Shown in pieces: positions 8,952-17,599 of a DNA stretch of 21,513 bases. The position numbers were made by a program, and so were the translations under genes. The notes under the pieces were generated by a model. The model saw only the letters and a list, made by a program, of their open reading frames with translations, searched no databases and was not told the origin of the DNA. The DNA comes from Hellea balneolensis. GTDB taxonomy: Bacteria > Pseudomonadota > Alphaproteobacteria > Caulobacterales > Maricaulaceae. Location: the NCBI GenBank assembly GCA_003233025.1, contig QIKS01000004.1:1-21513 (forward strand), given 5' to 3'. How positions within the stretch are numbered: the stretch's first letter is position 1; every line of letters starts with the position of its first letter.

Positions 8952-9593
8952 TTACAAATTCACGTTATCGAAGGATGATAGTCCAGGCCATGTCTCGATT
9001 AATGCGTCCGCTTCCCAATCGAGATAATCCTCGTCGCTCATCATCTCGCTAATATAGGTATCGGCTATTGGCGAGCGGGGCAGATCATAAGAAGCAAACC
9101 GGGTTGCGTAAGGGGTTGAAAATGCGTCGGCTATGGACCAGTCGCCGAACAGGAACGGGCCAGCGTGCGCTGACAAATACCCAGACCATAAATCATCCAG
9201 TTTCTGGGCGTCATCAAGACAGATTTTCGGCATTTTAGAACTGGTGCGTCTTTGCAAATTCATCGGGGCTTGGGCGCGCAAATCACCAAATTCGTCTTGT
9301 AGCCGTTTACAAAAAACCTGCGCTTGCGTCCGGTCGCTTGAGTTTTTTGGCCAAAGATTGGGCACAGCCAGTGCGGCCCATTCGCTTATAGCCAGACTAT
9401 CAGGGATCATTTGCTCGCCGACCTGCAAAACCGGAACTGTCCCCGCCTCTGACAGGGCCAATAATTTGTCTTTAAATCCGGGTACATCCAAGGGGATCAA
9501 TTGTTCCGCGAACGGCAGCTCAGCTTTGCGCAATACCAGCCAAGGGCGCATCGACCATGAAGAATAGTTTTTATTGCCAATATAAAGCGTCAG
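8952..9593 (-). CDS. Glutathione S-transferase family protein, probable CTG start
   Basis: A cytosolic GST-fold protein expected to bind glutathione: an N-terminal thioredoxin-like domain with the VPVLQVG...PDSLAISEW pattern (cis-Pro and Ser for glutathione) and a helical C-terminal domain. The first ATG (9551) would begin at MRPWLVLR and drop the first strand, but the frame upstream encodes TLYIGNKNYSSWS, the conserved N-terminus of this GST subgroup with its catalytic-type Ser. An in-frame TGA at 9608-9606 limits extension, and no ATG, GTG or TTG lies between. CTG at 9593 gives MTLYIGNKNYSSWSM, a normal family start; ATT at 9602 is another option. The gene begins a few bases after the petC stop and is likely read through from the petABC transcript. 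The exact substrate is unknown. Confidence 0.85.
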   Translation of the reverse strand: MTLYIGNKNYSSWSMRPWLVLRKAELPFAEQLIPLDVPGFKDKLLALSEAGTVPVLQVGEQMIPDSLAISEWAALAVPNLWPKNSSDRTQAQVFCKRLQDEFGDLRAQAPMNLQRRTSSKMPKICLDDAQKLDDLWSGYLSAHAGPFLFGDWSIADAFSTPYATRFASYDLPRSPIADTYISEMMSDEDYLDWEADALIETWPGLSSFDNVNL

Positions 9594-9597
9594 CGGG

Positions 9598-10458
9598 TTA
9601 ATGCTTCACACCCTTCCAGATTTGCTTGTATGTCAGGAATAATAACAAAGAGAAGATCAGCAAATACAAAAATGTGGCAAAGCCAATTTTCTTGCGGACT
9701 TCCATTTTTGGATCCCCGGCCCAGGTTAGAAATTCCGTAACGTCGCGGGCCATTTGCTCGACACTGGCGGCAGGGGCAGCAATTTCTTGCAAGCCTTCGC
9801 CGTGATCGCCCGGCACGAATGTCGGTGCATATTCAACAATGTCTTCGCTTAACGGCGGTGCCATAGCGATTTGATTGCCAGAAAAAGCGGTGTTAAAAGA
9901 CATGCCTTCGCTCATCTCAACACCCGCCGGCGCGTCTTTATAGCCGACCAACATACTGTAGAGGTAATCAGAACCGCCTGAGCGGGCTTTGGTTATGAGC
10001 GATAAATCAGGCGGATAGGCACCACCATTAGAAGCCCGCGCTGCCGGTTCATTGGGGAAGATAGACGGGAATTTATCCGCCGGTATACCCGGCCTGTCAA
10101 TTTCGTCGCCGTTGTCGCTGTCAATGTCGATCACGCTCCAGTCTTTGGCCATGGCTTTGACGTCGGGATTATCATTGGGGTTGGGGTAATCGGGGTTATA
10201 AAACGGCCCGCCTTTATCACCGAGATGGCGAAAGGATAAATGCTCAAGCGCGTGACAAGCGGCGCAAACCTCCCGGTAAACCTGATAACCGCGCTGCATA
10301 GCCGCCCGGTCATATGTGCCGCCAATGCCGTTAAAGCCCCAGTCCAAATGCTCGATTTCCTGCTCGCCACCCGCCGCGTGAACGCTGCTGGCAACACCAA
10401 GAGCTGTCAGCGCAATGAACGCAGCCCCGATCAGGGATTTCGTAAATCTTTGGGCCAT
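9598..10458 (-). CDS. petC: Cytochrome c1 of the bc1 complex
   Basis: Carries electrons from the Rieske protein to soluble or membrane cytochrome c on the periplasmic side of complex III. The 286 residues start with a Sec signal peptide ending near SVHA. The haem c site is C65-A-A-C68-H69, and M199 in GNQIAMAPPL is the likely sixth haem ligand. A single C-terminal membrane anchor (about residues 261-280) is followed by a short basic tail (WKGVKH). The start ATG shares its A with the petB stop (TGATGG), so translation is coupled. It is the last gene of petABC, with the GST gene just behind it. Confidence 0.97.
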   Translation of the reverse strand: MAQRFTKSLIGAAFIALTALGVASSVHAAGGEQEIEHLDWGFNGIGGTYDRAAMQRGYQVYREVCAACHALEHLSFRHLGDKGGPFYNPDYPNPNDNPDVKAMAKDWSVIDIDSDNGDEIDRPGIPADKFPSIFPNEPAARASNGGAYPPDLSLITKARSGGSDYLYSMLVGYKDAPAGVEMSEGMSFNTAFSGNQIAMAPPLSEDIVEYAPTFVPGDHGEGLQEIAAPAASVEQMARDVTEFLTWAGDPKMEVRKKIGFATFLYLLIFSLLLFLTYKQIWKGVKH

Positions 10459-11708
10459 CAGGCAGTCCCCTCATTAATCGCTTTGGTTATGGAATCCGGC
10501 AGCGGTTTTGTTTTCTCCACCCAGCCTAAAATCGGCAATATGGGAATGAAAAACGCAAAATAATAGAAAGTCGCAATTCGGGATAACCATTTAAATGTTA
10601 TGCCATCACCAATGGGAATAGCAATATCGTCAGGCGCTCTGGCACCGCACCATCCCAGTATGAAGCAAGCAAGCAGGAAGATGATAAAGAACCAGCGCGC
10701 AACCGGCCTAAAGCGCATAGAGCGGGTTTTCGCTGTATCGAGCCACGGCAAAACAAACAGCACCATAATCGCTGCAAACATCAGCAATATGCCCATGAGC
10801 TTGTCAGGAACGGCGCGCAGAATTGCGTAAAATGGCAAGAAATACCATTCCGGTACAATATGTTCTGGCGTCACCAAAGGATTGGCCCGCTGATAATTAT
10901 CCGCATGTCCGAGCGCATCGGGCAGATAGAAAATAAACAGGGCAAATATCATCAAAAACACGGCAATAGCGAAGGCGTCTTTCATGGTATAATAGGGATG
11001 AAATGCTAAGGTGTCTTCTTCGGATTTAACGTCAATACCAATCGGGTTGTTTTGCCCGACATGATGGACGGCCCAAATATGTATGCCGACAAGCCCGACG
11101 ATTACGAAGGGCAGGACAAAATGCAGGGAGAAGAAACGCTGTAGCGTCGGATTGTCCACGGAAAATCCGCCGAGCAGCCATTGTTGCAAGCTTTCGCCAA
11201 CGATGGGAATGGCGCCAAAAAACCCGGTAATAACCGTCGCGCCCCAAAAGGACATTTGACCCCAAGGCAAAGTATAGCCCAAAAACCCGGTCGCCATCAT
11301 AATCAGATAAATCAGACAACCAATAATCCACACCAGTTCACGCGGCGCTTTGTAAGAACCATAATAAAGCCCGCGAAACATGTGAATATAGACGGCAAAA
11401 AAGAACATAGAGGCCCCGACCGCGTGCATGGATTGTAACAGCCAGCCAAAAGGAACATCGCGTTTTATCCGCTGTACACTGTCAAATGCAGCGTCAACGG
11501 TTGGCGTGTAATGCATGGCCAGAATAATTCCGGTCAGGATTTGGCTCATCAGACACAGGCTTAAAATCGCGCCAAATGCATACCAGTAATTGAGATTACG
11601 CGGGCTGGGAAAACCCATAAAATCAGCGGTAAAACGAAAGATCGGCAGCCGTGTATCCAGCCAGCGTGTGGCAGCATATTTCGGCTCGTAATTTGAATGT
11701 CCACTCAT
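10458..11708 (-). CDS. petB: Cytochrome b of the bc1 complex
   Basis: The membrane core of complex III, holding haems bL and bH and the two quinone sites of the Q cycle. At 416 residues it is the full-length, unsplit form with about eight hydrophobic segments. Haem ligands are visible as H95/H109 and H196/H210, each pair 14 residues apart. The quinol-oxidation site motif is P286-E287-W288-Y289. It starts 4 bp after the petA stop and overlaps petC by one base, a tight operon. In this bacterial form petB and petC are separate genes, not the fused fbcH found in Bradyrhizobium. Confidence 0.98.
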   Translation of the reverse strand: MSGHSNYEPKYAATRWLDTRLPIFRFTADFMGFPSPRNLNYWYAFGAILSLCLMSQILTGIILAMHYTPTVDAAFDSVQRIKRDVPFGWLLQSMHAVGASMFFFAVYIHMFRGLYYGSYKAPRELVWIIGCLIYLIMMATGFLGYTLPWGQMSFWGATVITGFFGAIPIVGESLQQWLLGGFSVDNPTLQRFFSLHFVLPFVIVGLVGIHIWAVHHVGQNNPIGIDVKSEEDTLAFHPYYTMKDAFAIAVFLMIFALFIFYLPDALGHADNYQRANPLVTPEHIVPEWYFLPFYAILRAVPDKLMGILLMFAAIMVLFVLPWLDTAKTRSMRFRPVARWFFIIFLLACFILGWCGARAPDDIAIPIGDGITFKWLSRIATFYYFAFFIPILPILGWVEKTKPLPDSITKAINEGTA

Positions 11709-11712
11709 AATG

Positions 11713-12267
11713 CTAACCTACTTTAATAACTGTATCGGAAAGATATTCGTAATTGGGAATGACCATATTATCAGGTGCCGGCCCTTTGCGTATCCGCCCC
11801 GATGTATCGTAATGGGAGCCGTGACACGGACAATACCAGCCGTCAAAATCACCGGCTTCCCCCACAGGAATACAGCCAAAATGCGTACATACGCCGACCA
11901 TGACCAAAAACTGTTTATTCAGCGTGCCGCCAGGATTGGCGCGCAGGCGCTCATCATCGGTTTGCGGGTCTGGCAAAACCGCCATATCAACGCTATCGGC
12001 TTCCGCGATTTCTTTCGGTGTGCGGTAGCGCACAAAAACCGGCTTGCCGCGCCACAACACTTTAATCTGCTGGCCTTCTGAGAGTTTCGACAGATCAATC
12101 TCGATAGACCCTGCCGCCAATGTGTCCGCCGCTGCGCCCATTTGCGCCACCAATGGCCAGGCCAAACTACCGGCGCCAACGGCTGCCGTTGCTGCCGTAG
12201 CAATATAGATAAAATCGCGGCGCGTCGGCTCGGCTTGCTCATCGTCATGAGATTGCATTTGGGCCAT
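11713..12267 (-). CDS. petA: Rieske iron-sulfur protein of the bc1 complex
   Basis: Moves electrons from quinol to cytochrome c1 through a mobile [2Fe-2S] head domain. The 184-residue protein has the twin-arginine motif TRRDFI (R16, R17) followed by a hydrophobic anchor (about 20-42), consistent with Tat export and retention as an N-terminal membrane anchor. Cluster ligands are C127 and H129 in CTHFGC and C146 and H149 in [10 protein letters not shown]132 and C148 make the usual disulfide. An AGGAA ribosome-binding site precedes the ATG. It is the first gene of petABC, read away from trmL. Confidence 0.98.
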   Translation of the reverse strand: MAQMQSHDDEQAEPTRRDFIYIATAATAAVGAGSLAWPLVAQMGAAADTLAAGSIEIDLSKLSEGQQIKVLWRGKPVFVRYRTPKEIAEADSVDMAVLPDPQTDDERLRANPGGTLNKQFLVMVGVCTHFGCIPVGEAGDFDGWYCPCHGSHYDTSGRIRKGPAPDNMVIPNYEYLSDTVIKVG

Positions 12268-12296
12268 GATTATCGTTCCTTGCTTGTGAAAATATA

Positions 12297-12362
12297 TTAA
12301 GGCGCTAGACTTAAGGCCCTATACAATTTCCCCCAAAATAAAATGCGGTGTATTGCCGCAAT
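12297..12362. promoter_or_regulatory. Repeats in the petA/trmL divergent control region
   Basis: The 165-bp gap between petA and trmL contains TTAAGGC twice (12297-12303 and 12311-12317, period 14), the first copy also forming a TTAAG/CTTAA inverted pair with 12310-12314. A separate perfect odd palindrome, ATTGC-C-GCAAT, lies at 12352-12362. On the minus strand an AT-rich TAATATATT about 25 bp before the petA start could be a -10 region, but I find no matching -35. These are candidate operator or promoter elements only; no known regulator consensus (FNR, RegA, Fur) is clearly matched. Confidence 0.25.
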
Positions 12363-12432
12363 GACTTGCGTCTAAATACGGGAAGTTGGTAGGGAAAGAC
12401 AAGTAAATATCTATGGTTTGTGGAAAAATTAT

Positions 12433-12894
12433 ATGAAAATCGTTCTGTTCGAACCTGACATTGCCCAAAACCTCGGTGCGGCTATCCGTTTATGCGCCTG
12501 TTTTGGCGTTTCTTTGGAAATCATCGAGCCTTGCGGCTTCCCGCTCACCAGCAAAGACATCCGCCGCACGGCTCTGGATTACGGCAGCGCTGAGCAAGTG
12601 ATTCGCCATAAAAGCTGGGAACAATTTAAACATTGCCCCAAAACCCAAAATGCCCGCACCGTTTTGCTGACAACAAAAGCGGCAAAGCCAATAACTGAAT
12701 TTACATTCAAAAAAGACGATATGCTGATTTTTGGCCGCGAAAGCGCGGGCGCGCCGGCGCATGTTCATGACAGTGTTGATGCCCGGATTTTTGTCCCCAT
12801 CGCCGCCCATGCTCGTTCATTTAATCTGGTCAGCTCCGCATCAATAGCCCTGTTTGAAGCCTTGCGACAAACTGGGCAATTGCCAAAAAATTAA
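12433..12894 (+). CDS. trmL: tRNA (cytidine/uridine(34)-2'-O)-methyltransferase
   Basis: A SPOUT-fold methyltransferase that 2'-O-methylates the wobble base of tRNALeu isoacceptors using S-adenosylmethionine. The 153-residue size fits TrmL, the smallest single-domain SpoU-class enzyme. Motifs are MKIVLFEPDIAQNLGAAIRL (N-terminal, with the conserved Asn), LIFGRESAGAP for the knot region and RSFNLVSSASIALFEALRQ at the C-terminus. The ATG at 12433 begins right at the family start; an in-frame TTG at 12418 is less likely. It is 19 bp upstream of hemF and divergent from petABC, an arrangement I recall from other alphaproteobacteria. The alternative name is a generic TrmH-family RNA methyltransferase. 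Confidence 0.92.
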   Translation: MKIVLFEPDIAQNLGAAIRLCACFGVSLEIIEPCGFPLTSKDIRRTALDYGSAEQVIRHKSWEQFKHCPKTQNARTVLLTTKAAKPITEFTFKKDDMLIFGRESAGAPAHVHDSVDARIFVPIAAHARSFNLVSSASIALFEALRQTGQLPKN

Positions 12895-12913
12895 TCGACG
12901 ATAGAGTTTAGCG

Positions 12914-13783
12914 ATGATCCAAAAACAAAAACAAGACGCAGCCATCTGGTTTGAAAGCTTACAAAAGCAGATTTGTGCGGCGTTCGAAAAACTGGAACAG
13001 GCCGCGGACGAAAATCTATACGGCCCCACCCCCGGTAAATTCCAGTTTGAGCCTTGGGTGCGCAGTGACAAAGACCCCAAACAAGGCGGCGGGATTTCCG
13101 GCTTGATGCGCGGGCGGTTATTTGAAAAAGTCGGCGTACATTTCTCAAAAGTCAACGGCACTTTCCCCGCTGATTACGCGCGGCAAATCCCCGGCGCAGA
13201 CGAGGACCCGCGCTTTTGGGCATCTGGCGTCAGCGTCATCGCCCATATGCGTAACCCCCGCGTCCCCGCCGTTCATATGAACACCCGCTATATTGTCACC
13301 ACCCAAGACTGGTTTGGCGGCGGCGGCGACCTGACACCAACCTTGGCCGCCCAACGCACACAAGAAAACCCTGACGCGCTGGCTTTTCACGCCGGTATGA
13401 AAGAAGCCTGCACCCCCCACGCTTGCGCTGATTACGACCGCTATAAGGATTGGTGCGACGAATATTTCCACCTGCCGCACAGGGACGAGCCACGCGGCAT
13501 TGGCGGCATTTTCTATGACCGCCTAAACAGCGGCGACTGGGCCGCGGATTTCGCCTTTACCAAAGATGTCGGTCTGGCATTTCTGCGTACATATACAGAT
13601 ATTGTCCGGGGCAGAATGTCTGAAAGCTGGACGGACACCGAACGCGAAGAACAGCTCATTTTACGGGGGCGATACGTGGAATTTAACCTGCTGTATGACC
13701 GGGGCACAACCTTTGGCCTCAAGACCGGCGGCAATGTCAAAACCATCCTATCCTCCATGCCGCCCATAGTGAAGTGGCCTTAA
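12914..13783 (+). CDS. hemF: Oxygen-dependent coproporphyrinogen III oxidase
   Basis: Decarboxylates coproporphyrinogen III to protoporphyrinogen IX in haem synthesis, using O2 (cytosol). The 289 residues match HemF throughout: [21 protein letters not shown], the [10 protein letters not shown] segment with H121 (equivalent to the catalytic His region), [34 protein letters not shown] and [23 protein letters not shown]. Compared with E. coli HemF it stops about 25 residues early, right after PPIVKWP. I recall that alphaproteobacterial HemF proteins commonly end here, so I do not treat it as broken. Its place beside petABC fits haem supply for cytochromes b and c1. The ribosome-binding site is weak, and coupling with trmL 19 bp upstream is plausible. 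Confidence 0.96.
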   Translation: MIQKQKQDAAIWFESLQKQICAAFEKLEQAADENLYGPTPGKFQFEPWVRSDKDPKQGGGISGLMRGRLFEKVGVHFSKVNGTFPADYARQIPGADEDPRFWASGVSVIAHMRNPRVPAVHMNTRYIVTTQDWFGGGGDLTPTLAAQRTQENPDALAFHAGMKEACTPHACADYDRYKDWCDEYFHLPHRDEPRGIGGIFYDRLNSGDWAADFAFTKDVGLAFLRTYTDIVRGRMSESWTDTEREEQLILRGRYVEFNLLYDRGTTFGLKTGGNVKTILSSMPPIVKWP

Positions 13784-13800
13784 ATGTGAAATGGCCTTAA
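13769..13800 (+). repeat. Short tandem repeat across the hemF stop codon
   Basis: GTGAAGTGGCCTTAA (13769-13783) recurs with one mismatch as GTGAAATGGCCTTAA (13786-13800), period 17. The first copy encodes the last four residues of HemF (VKWP) and its stop; the second would encode the same peptide and stop. It looks like a small local duplication at the gene end. The remaining gap to the DUF885 gene (to 13887) is AT-rich with no clear terminator. Confidence 0.6.
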
Positions 13801-13887
13801 CCGTCATTTGGCCGATGATTAACACCTTCCTTTTTATCAATAAATCTATATGGTTCCCACAAACAAAAAATACTTAGGGACATTGGC

Positions 13888-15735
13888 ATGAACACAATAT
13901 CAAAAACGCTTGTCACACTCATGGCTTTACCCGTTTTGGCAATGGCTGCATGTCAAAAAGACGCACCGACAAACGCTGAAAATGGCCGCGAAATTTCCCA
14001 ACAACATATCCGACAGGAAACGCAAAACCTAAATGCGTGGTTTAAAGATCGTTACGCCGAAAACCTGGCCCGGGAGCCGCAGACACAGACAAGGCTTGGC
14101 ATTGCCGGGGCTTCAGACAAGCTTGATGATGTCTCACAAGCGGCGCTGGACGAAGGCTTTGCCCTGGGCCAGCAACACATCGCGGAAATGCGCGATCTAT
14201 TTGATATGAACAAGCTCGACAAACAGGGCAAAATTTCATTTCGCCTGTTTGCCTATAATGCCGAAAGCGACAGCTTAAACCACCCTTTTAGTGGCCACGA
14301 ATATGTGTTCGACCATATGAGCGGCCCCCATAGCGGTTTCCCGGCATTCATGGTCAATTTCCACAACGTCAAAACCGCAGATGATGCCCGCGATTATATT
14401 GCGAGACTGCTTGCAGCAGAGCGGTATTTTGGCCAATTTCAAGCCCGCGCCGAAGCGCAATATAACAAAGACATTCGCCTGCCCAAATTTGTTTATGCCA
14501 AATTGGTCGCCGCGTCGCGCAATGTCATTACCGGTGCGCCGTTCTCCGAAGGCTCGGACAGCCCTCTCTACGCAGATATAAAAGGGAAAATCGAAGCCCT
14601 TGGCTTGGACGAGACGCAGGAACAAGCGCTTATTACAGACGCTATTCATGCGCTTCAAACTTCCATTGAGCCAGCCTATAGCCGCCTCATTGTTATGTTT
14701 GAAGCCCAAGAAATGAGTGCCAATACCGATGACGGTGTGTGGAAATTACCCGACGGTCAAGCCTTTTATCAAGCCCGTCTCAAAAGCTATACAACAACAA
14801 ATTTGACCGCCGATGAAATCCATAATATCGGACTTGAGGAAGTTGCCCGCATCCAAGACGAGATGCGAAAAATCATGCAAACCCTTGATTTTAAAGGTAA
14901 TTTACAAGATTTTTATGCTTTCTTACGCACTGACCCTCAATTTACATTGGCCAATACCGACCAGGGCCGTGCGCAATATATATCTGAAGCGACGGCTATT
15001 ATTGACCATATGAAAAGCCAACTGGACGGCTTGTTCATCATCAAGCCCAAGGCTGATATGATCGTCAAACGGGTCGAGCCATTTCGGCAAGCTTCTGCCT
15101 TTGGTGCTTTCTACGAGCGACCTTCTTTGGACGGCACACGGCCCGGTACTTATTTCATCAATCTTCGTGATGTGCGCGAGCAACCGACATACCTGATGCA
15201 AGCCCTCGCCTATCATGAAGGACTGCCCGGTCATCATATGCAAATCGCTATCGGGCAAGAACTTGTTGGCATACCAGCGTTTAGAAAGCAGGGCTTGCAC
15301 ACGGCTTATGTGGAAGGTTGGGCATTATATGCGGAAACTGTCCCTGCCGAACTTGGCCTTTATACCGACCCGTATAGCGATTTTGGTAGGCTCTCCATGG
15401 AGATTTTCCGCGCCGCACGTCTGGTGGTTGATACGGGTCTTCACACCAAAAAATGGACACGCGAACAAGCCGTTCAATATATGCTGGATAATATCGCCAA
15501 CACGGAAGGCGATATCCGGGCGGAAATCGACCGCTATATTGTCTGGCCCGGACAAGCCACCGCCTATAAAATCGGCATGTTGAAAATCCAGGAATTGAAA
15601 AAAACCGCCCAAGCCGAACTTGGCGATGATTTTGACATTCGTGAATTTCACGACGTCATTTTGGCCAATGGCTCCGTGCCCCTCTCCGTTCTCGAAGACC
15701 TCGTTACTGAATATATTGCTCACCAGAAAGGCTAA
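13888..15735 (+). CDS. DUF885 family lipoprotein, metallopeptidase-like (copy 1)
   Basis: A 615-residue envelope protein, first of two adjacent paralogues. The N-terminus has a hydrophobic signal and a lipobox-like LAMAAC, so lipidation at C22 is likely although Met at -3 is unusual. The DUF885 core is clear: DDGVWKLPDGQAFYQARL, RPGTYFINL, a zinc-site-like YHEGLPGHH (H443, E444, H449, H450), EGWALYAE (E476, possible third metal ligand), PYSDFGRLSMEIFRAARLVVDTGLH and PGQATAYKIGMLKI. Members are treated as putative zinc peptidases; the substrate is unknown. AGGGA sits 7 bp before the ATG. The stop is followed after 4 bp by the second copy, so the two are almost surely co-transcribed. Confidence 0.9.
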   Translation: MNTISKTLVTLMALPVLAMAACQKDAPTNAENGREISQQHIRQETQNLNAWFKDRYAENLAREPQTQTRLGIAGASDKLDDVSQAALDEGFALGQQHIAEMRDLFDMNKLDKQGKISFRLFAYNAESDSLNHPFSGHEYVFDHMSGPHSGFPAFMVNFHNVKTADDARDYIARLLAAERYFGQFQARAEAQYNKDIRLPKFVYAKLVAASRNVITGAPFSEGSDSPLYADIKGKIEALGLDETQEQALITDAIHALQTSIEPAYSRLIVMFEAQEMSANTDDGVWKLPDGQAFYQARLKSYTTTNLTADEIHNIGLEEVARIQDEMRKIMQTLDFKGNLQDFYAFLRTDPQFTLANTDQGRAQYISEATAIIDHMKSQLDGLFIIKPKADMIVKRVEPFRQASAFGAFYERPSLDGTRPGTYFINLRDVREQPTYLMQALAYHEGLPGHHMQIAIGQELVGIPAFRKQGLHTAYVEGWALYAETVPAELGLYTDPYSDFGRLSMEIFRAARLVVDTGLHTKKWTREQAVQYMLDNIANTEGDIRAEIDRYIVWPGQATAYKIGMLKIQELKKTAQAELGDDFDIREFHDVILANGSVPLSVLEDLVTEYIAHQKG

Positions 15736-15739
15736 CCCC

Positions 15740-17584
15740 ATGATTATGAAACATTTCCTCCTCCTCTCCGCTGCTGCTTTGACCCTGGGTGCTTGCGGCA
15801 ATAGCGAGCAAGCCGCCAAAACCAGCGGGCAAAGTGGGCAAGACGCGCCTATCGCTATGACCCAAAACCAAAACCAAAAATTGGATATTTGGTTTGAGCA
15901 AGAATTTATGGCGTCGATTAAAAAATTCCCGCAAACCATGACCACCCTGGGCATGAAAGATGATTATGACAAATGGAATGACCCGTCCCAAGCCTTCTAT
16001 CTGGCCAATCTTGAAGACACCCGCCAGCAATTAGAATTTATGCAGGCTAATTTTGACGTGGCCGAGTTGGACGAAAGCCATGCTTTGTCTTATCGCCTGT
16101 TCGAAGAAAATGCCGTCCAACAGCTTGAGAACGTAAAATGGTGGGATTACGGTTATACATTTAACCAGATGTTTGGCGTGCAATCGACCATCCCTGCATT
16201 TTTAATCAGCCGCCACCGTATCGATACCCTTGAAGACGCCCAAGCGTATATTGCCCGCCTGGAAGGTGTGCGCGGCTATATGGCTGCCCAGGTTGAGAAC
16301 GCCCGCACCAGCGCGGCAAAAGGCATTATGCCGCCGCTCTATGTCTATAGCCACGTCATTCGCGATGCCAATAACATCATCACCGGCGCGCCATTTGACC
16401 AAGGTGCGCCGTCCACTCTTTTGGCGGATTTTGATAGCAAGATTGAAAAATTGGGCCTGCCAGCCGCACAAGTACAAGAGCTGCGCAGCAATGCAATCGC
16501 CGCTTTGACCAATTCGTTTAAGCCAGCCTATGAAGGTTTAATCACCGAGATGGAAGCCCAGCAAGCCAAAGCCTCAACCGATGACGGTGTGTGGAAATTG
16601 CCGGACGGGGCAGAATATTATAAATTTCGCCTCAAGCGCATGACAACAACCGATATGAGCGCCAGTGAAATCCATGATTTGGGCTTGGCCGAAGTTGCCC
16701 GCATACACGAGGAAATGCGTGCGATTATGAAATCGGTTAATTATGAAGGCACGTTGCAAGAATTTTTCGTGCATTTAAAAACCGATAGCACGCAGGTTTA
16801 TGAGGATTCAGACGCAGGCCGCACAGCCTATCTCACCGAAGCCGAAAACCTGATCAACATCATGAAAACCCGGCTGGATGATGTGTTTCTCGTCAAACCT
16901 AAAGCCGATTTGGTCGTCAAACAGGTTGAAGCATTTCGGGCGAAATCTGCCGGAAAAGCGTTTTACAATCGCCCGGCGGCGGATGGTTCAACGCCCGGCG
17001 TTTATTATGCCAATCTGTACGAAATCACCGATATGCCGAAATATCAGATGGAAGCCCTCGCCTATCATGAAGGCGTTCCCGGCCACCATATGCAAATCGC
17101 CATTCAGCAAGAGCTTGAAAATATACCCAAATTTCGCAAATTTAGCAGCGTAACCGCCTATAGCGAAGGTTGGGGGCTGTATTCAGAATACCTACCAAAG
17201 GAAATGGGCTTTTACCAAGACCCCTATTCCGACTTTGGCCGACTGGCTATGGAGCTATGGCGCGCTGCCCGGTTGGTTGTCGATACCGGCCTGCATGACA
17301 AACAATGGACGCGCCAGCAAGCGATAGACTATCTGCTGGACAACACGCCCAACCCGGAAAATGACTGCGTCAAAGCCATAGAGCGCTATATCGTCATGCC
17401 GGGGCAAGCGACCGCCTATAAAATCGGTATGTTAAAAATCCTTGAGCTGCGCGAGGACGCCAAAACCCGGCTCGGCGATAAGTTTGATATTCGTGAATAT
17501 CATGATGTCATCCTGGCCTCCGGCCCCGTCCCCCTCAATATTATGGAAGAACGGGTTGAAGCGTGGATTGAGACGAAAAGCTAG
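15740..17584 (+). CDS. DUF885 family lipoprotein, metallopeptidase-like (copy 2)
   Basis: A 614-residue paralogue of the preceding gene. The signal peptide ends in a classical lipobox (LTLGAC), so it should be a lipoprotein. The key residues fall at exactly the same numbers as in copy 1: YHEGVPGHH with H443, E444, H449 and H450, and E476 in EGWGLYSE. Long identical stretches (DDGVWKLPDG, RAARLVVDTGLH, PGQATAYKIGMLKI) alternate with diverged ones, and substrate-side segments such as the residues after the histidine motif (IPKFRKFSSVTAYS against IPAFRKQGLHTAYV) differ. ATG 15740 is chosen because GAAAGG lies about 8 bp upstream; ATG 15746 is also possible. The frame is open further upstream into copy 1, but that would bury the signal peptide. 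It converges on dksA with 15 bp between stops. Confidence 0.92.
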   Translation: MIMKHFLLLSAAALTLGACGNSEQAAKTSGQSGQDAPIAMTQNQNQKLDIWFEQEFMASIKKFPQTMTTLGMKDDYDKWNDPSQAFYLANLEDTRQQLEFMQANFDVAELDESHALSYRLFEENAVQQLENVKWWDYGYTFNQMFGVQSTIPAFLISRHRIDTLEDAQAYIARLEGVRGYMAAQVENARTSAAKGIMPPLYVYSHVIRDANNIITGAPFDQGAPSTLLADFDSKIEKLGLPAAQVQELRSNAIAALTNSFKPAYEGLITEMEAQQAKASTDDGVWKLPDGAEYYKFRLKRMTTTDMSASEIHDLGLAEVARIHEEMRAIMKSVNYEGTLQEFFVHLKTDSTQVYEDSDAGRTAYLTEAENLINIMKTRLDDVFLVKPKADLVVKQVEAFRAKSAGKAFYNRPAADGSTPGVYYANLYEITDMPKYQMEALAYHEGVPGHHMQIAIQQELENIPKFRKFSSVTAYSEGWGLYSEYLPKEMGFYQDPYSDFGRLAMELWRAARLVVDTGLHDKQWTRQQAIDYLLDNTPNPENDCVKAIERYIVMPGQATAYKIGMLKILELREDAKTRLGDKFDIREYHDVILASGPVPLNIMEERVEAWIETKS

Positions 17585-17599
17585 GGCCAAGACCCTAAA

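Noticed and set aside
13740..13887. HemF seems to lack the last 25 or so residues of the E. coli protein
   Set aside because: No frame downstream encodes the missing tail, and I recall that alphaproteobacterial HemF proteins commonly end at PP(V/I)VKWP. Treated as normal for the group rather than as a frameshift.
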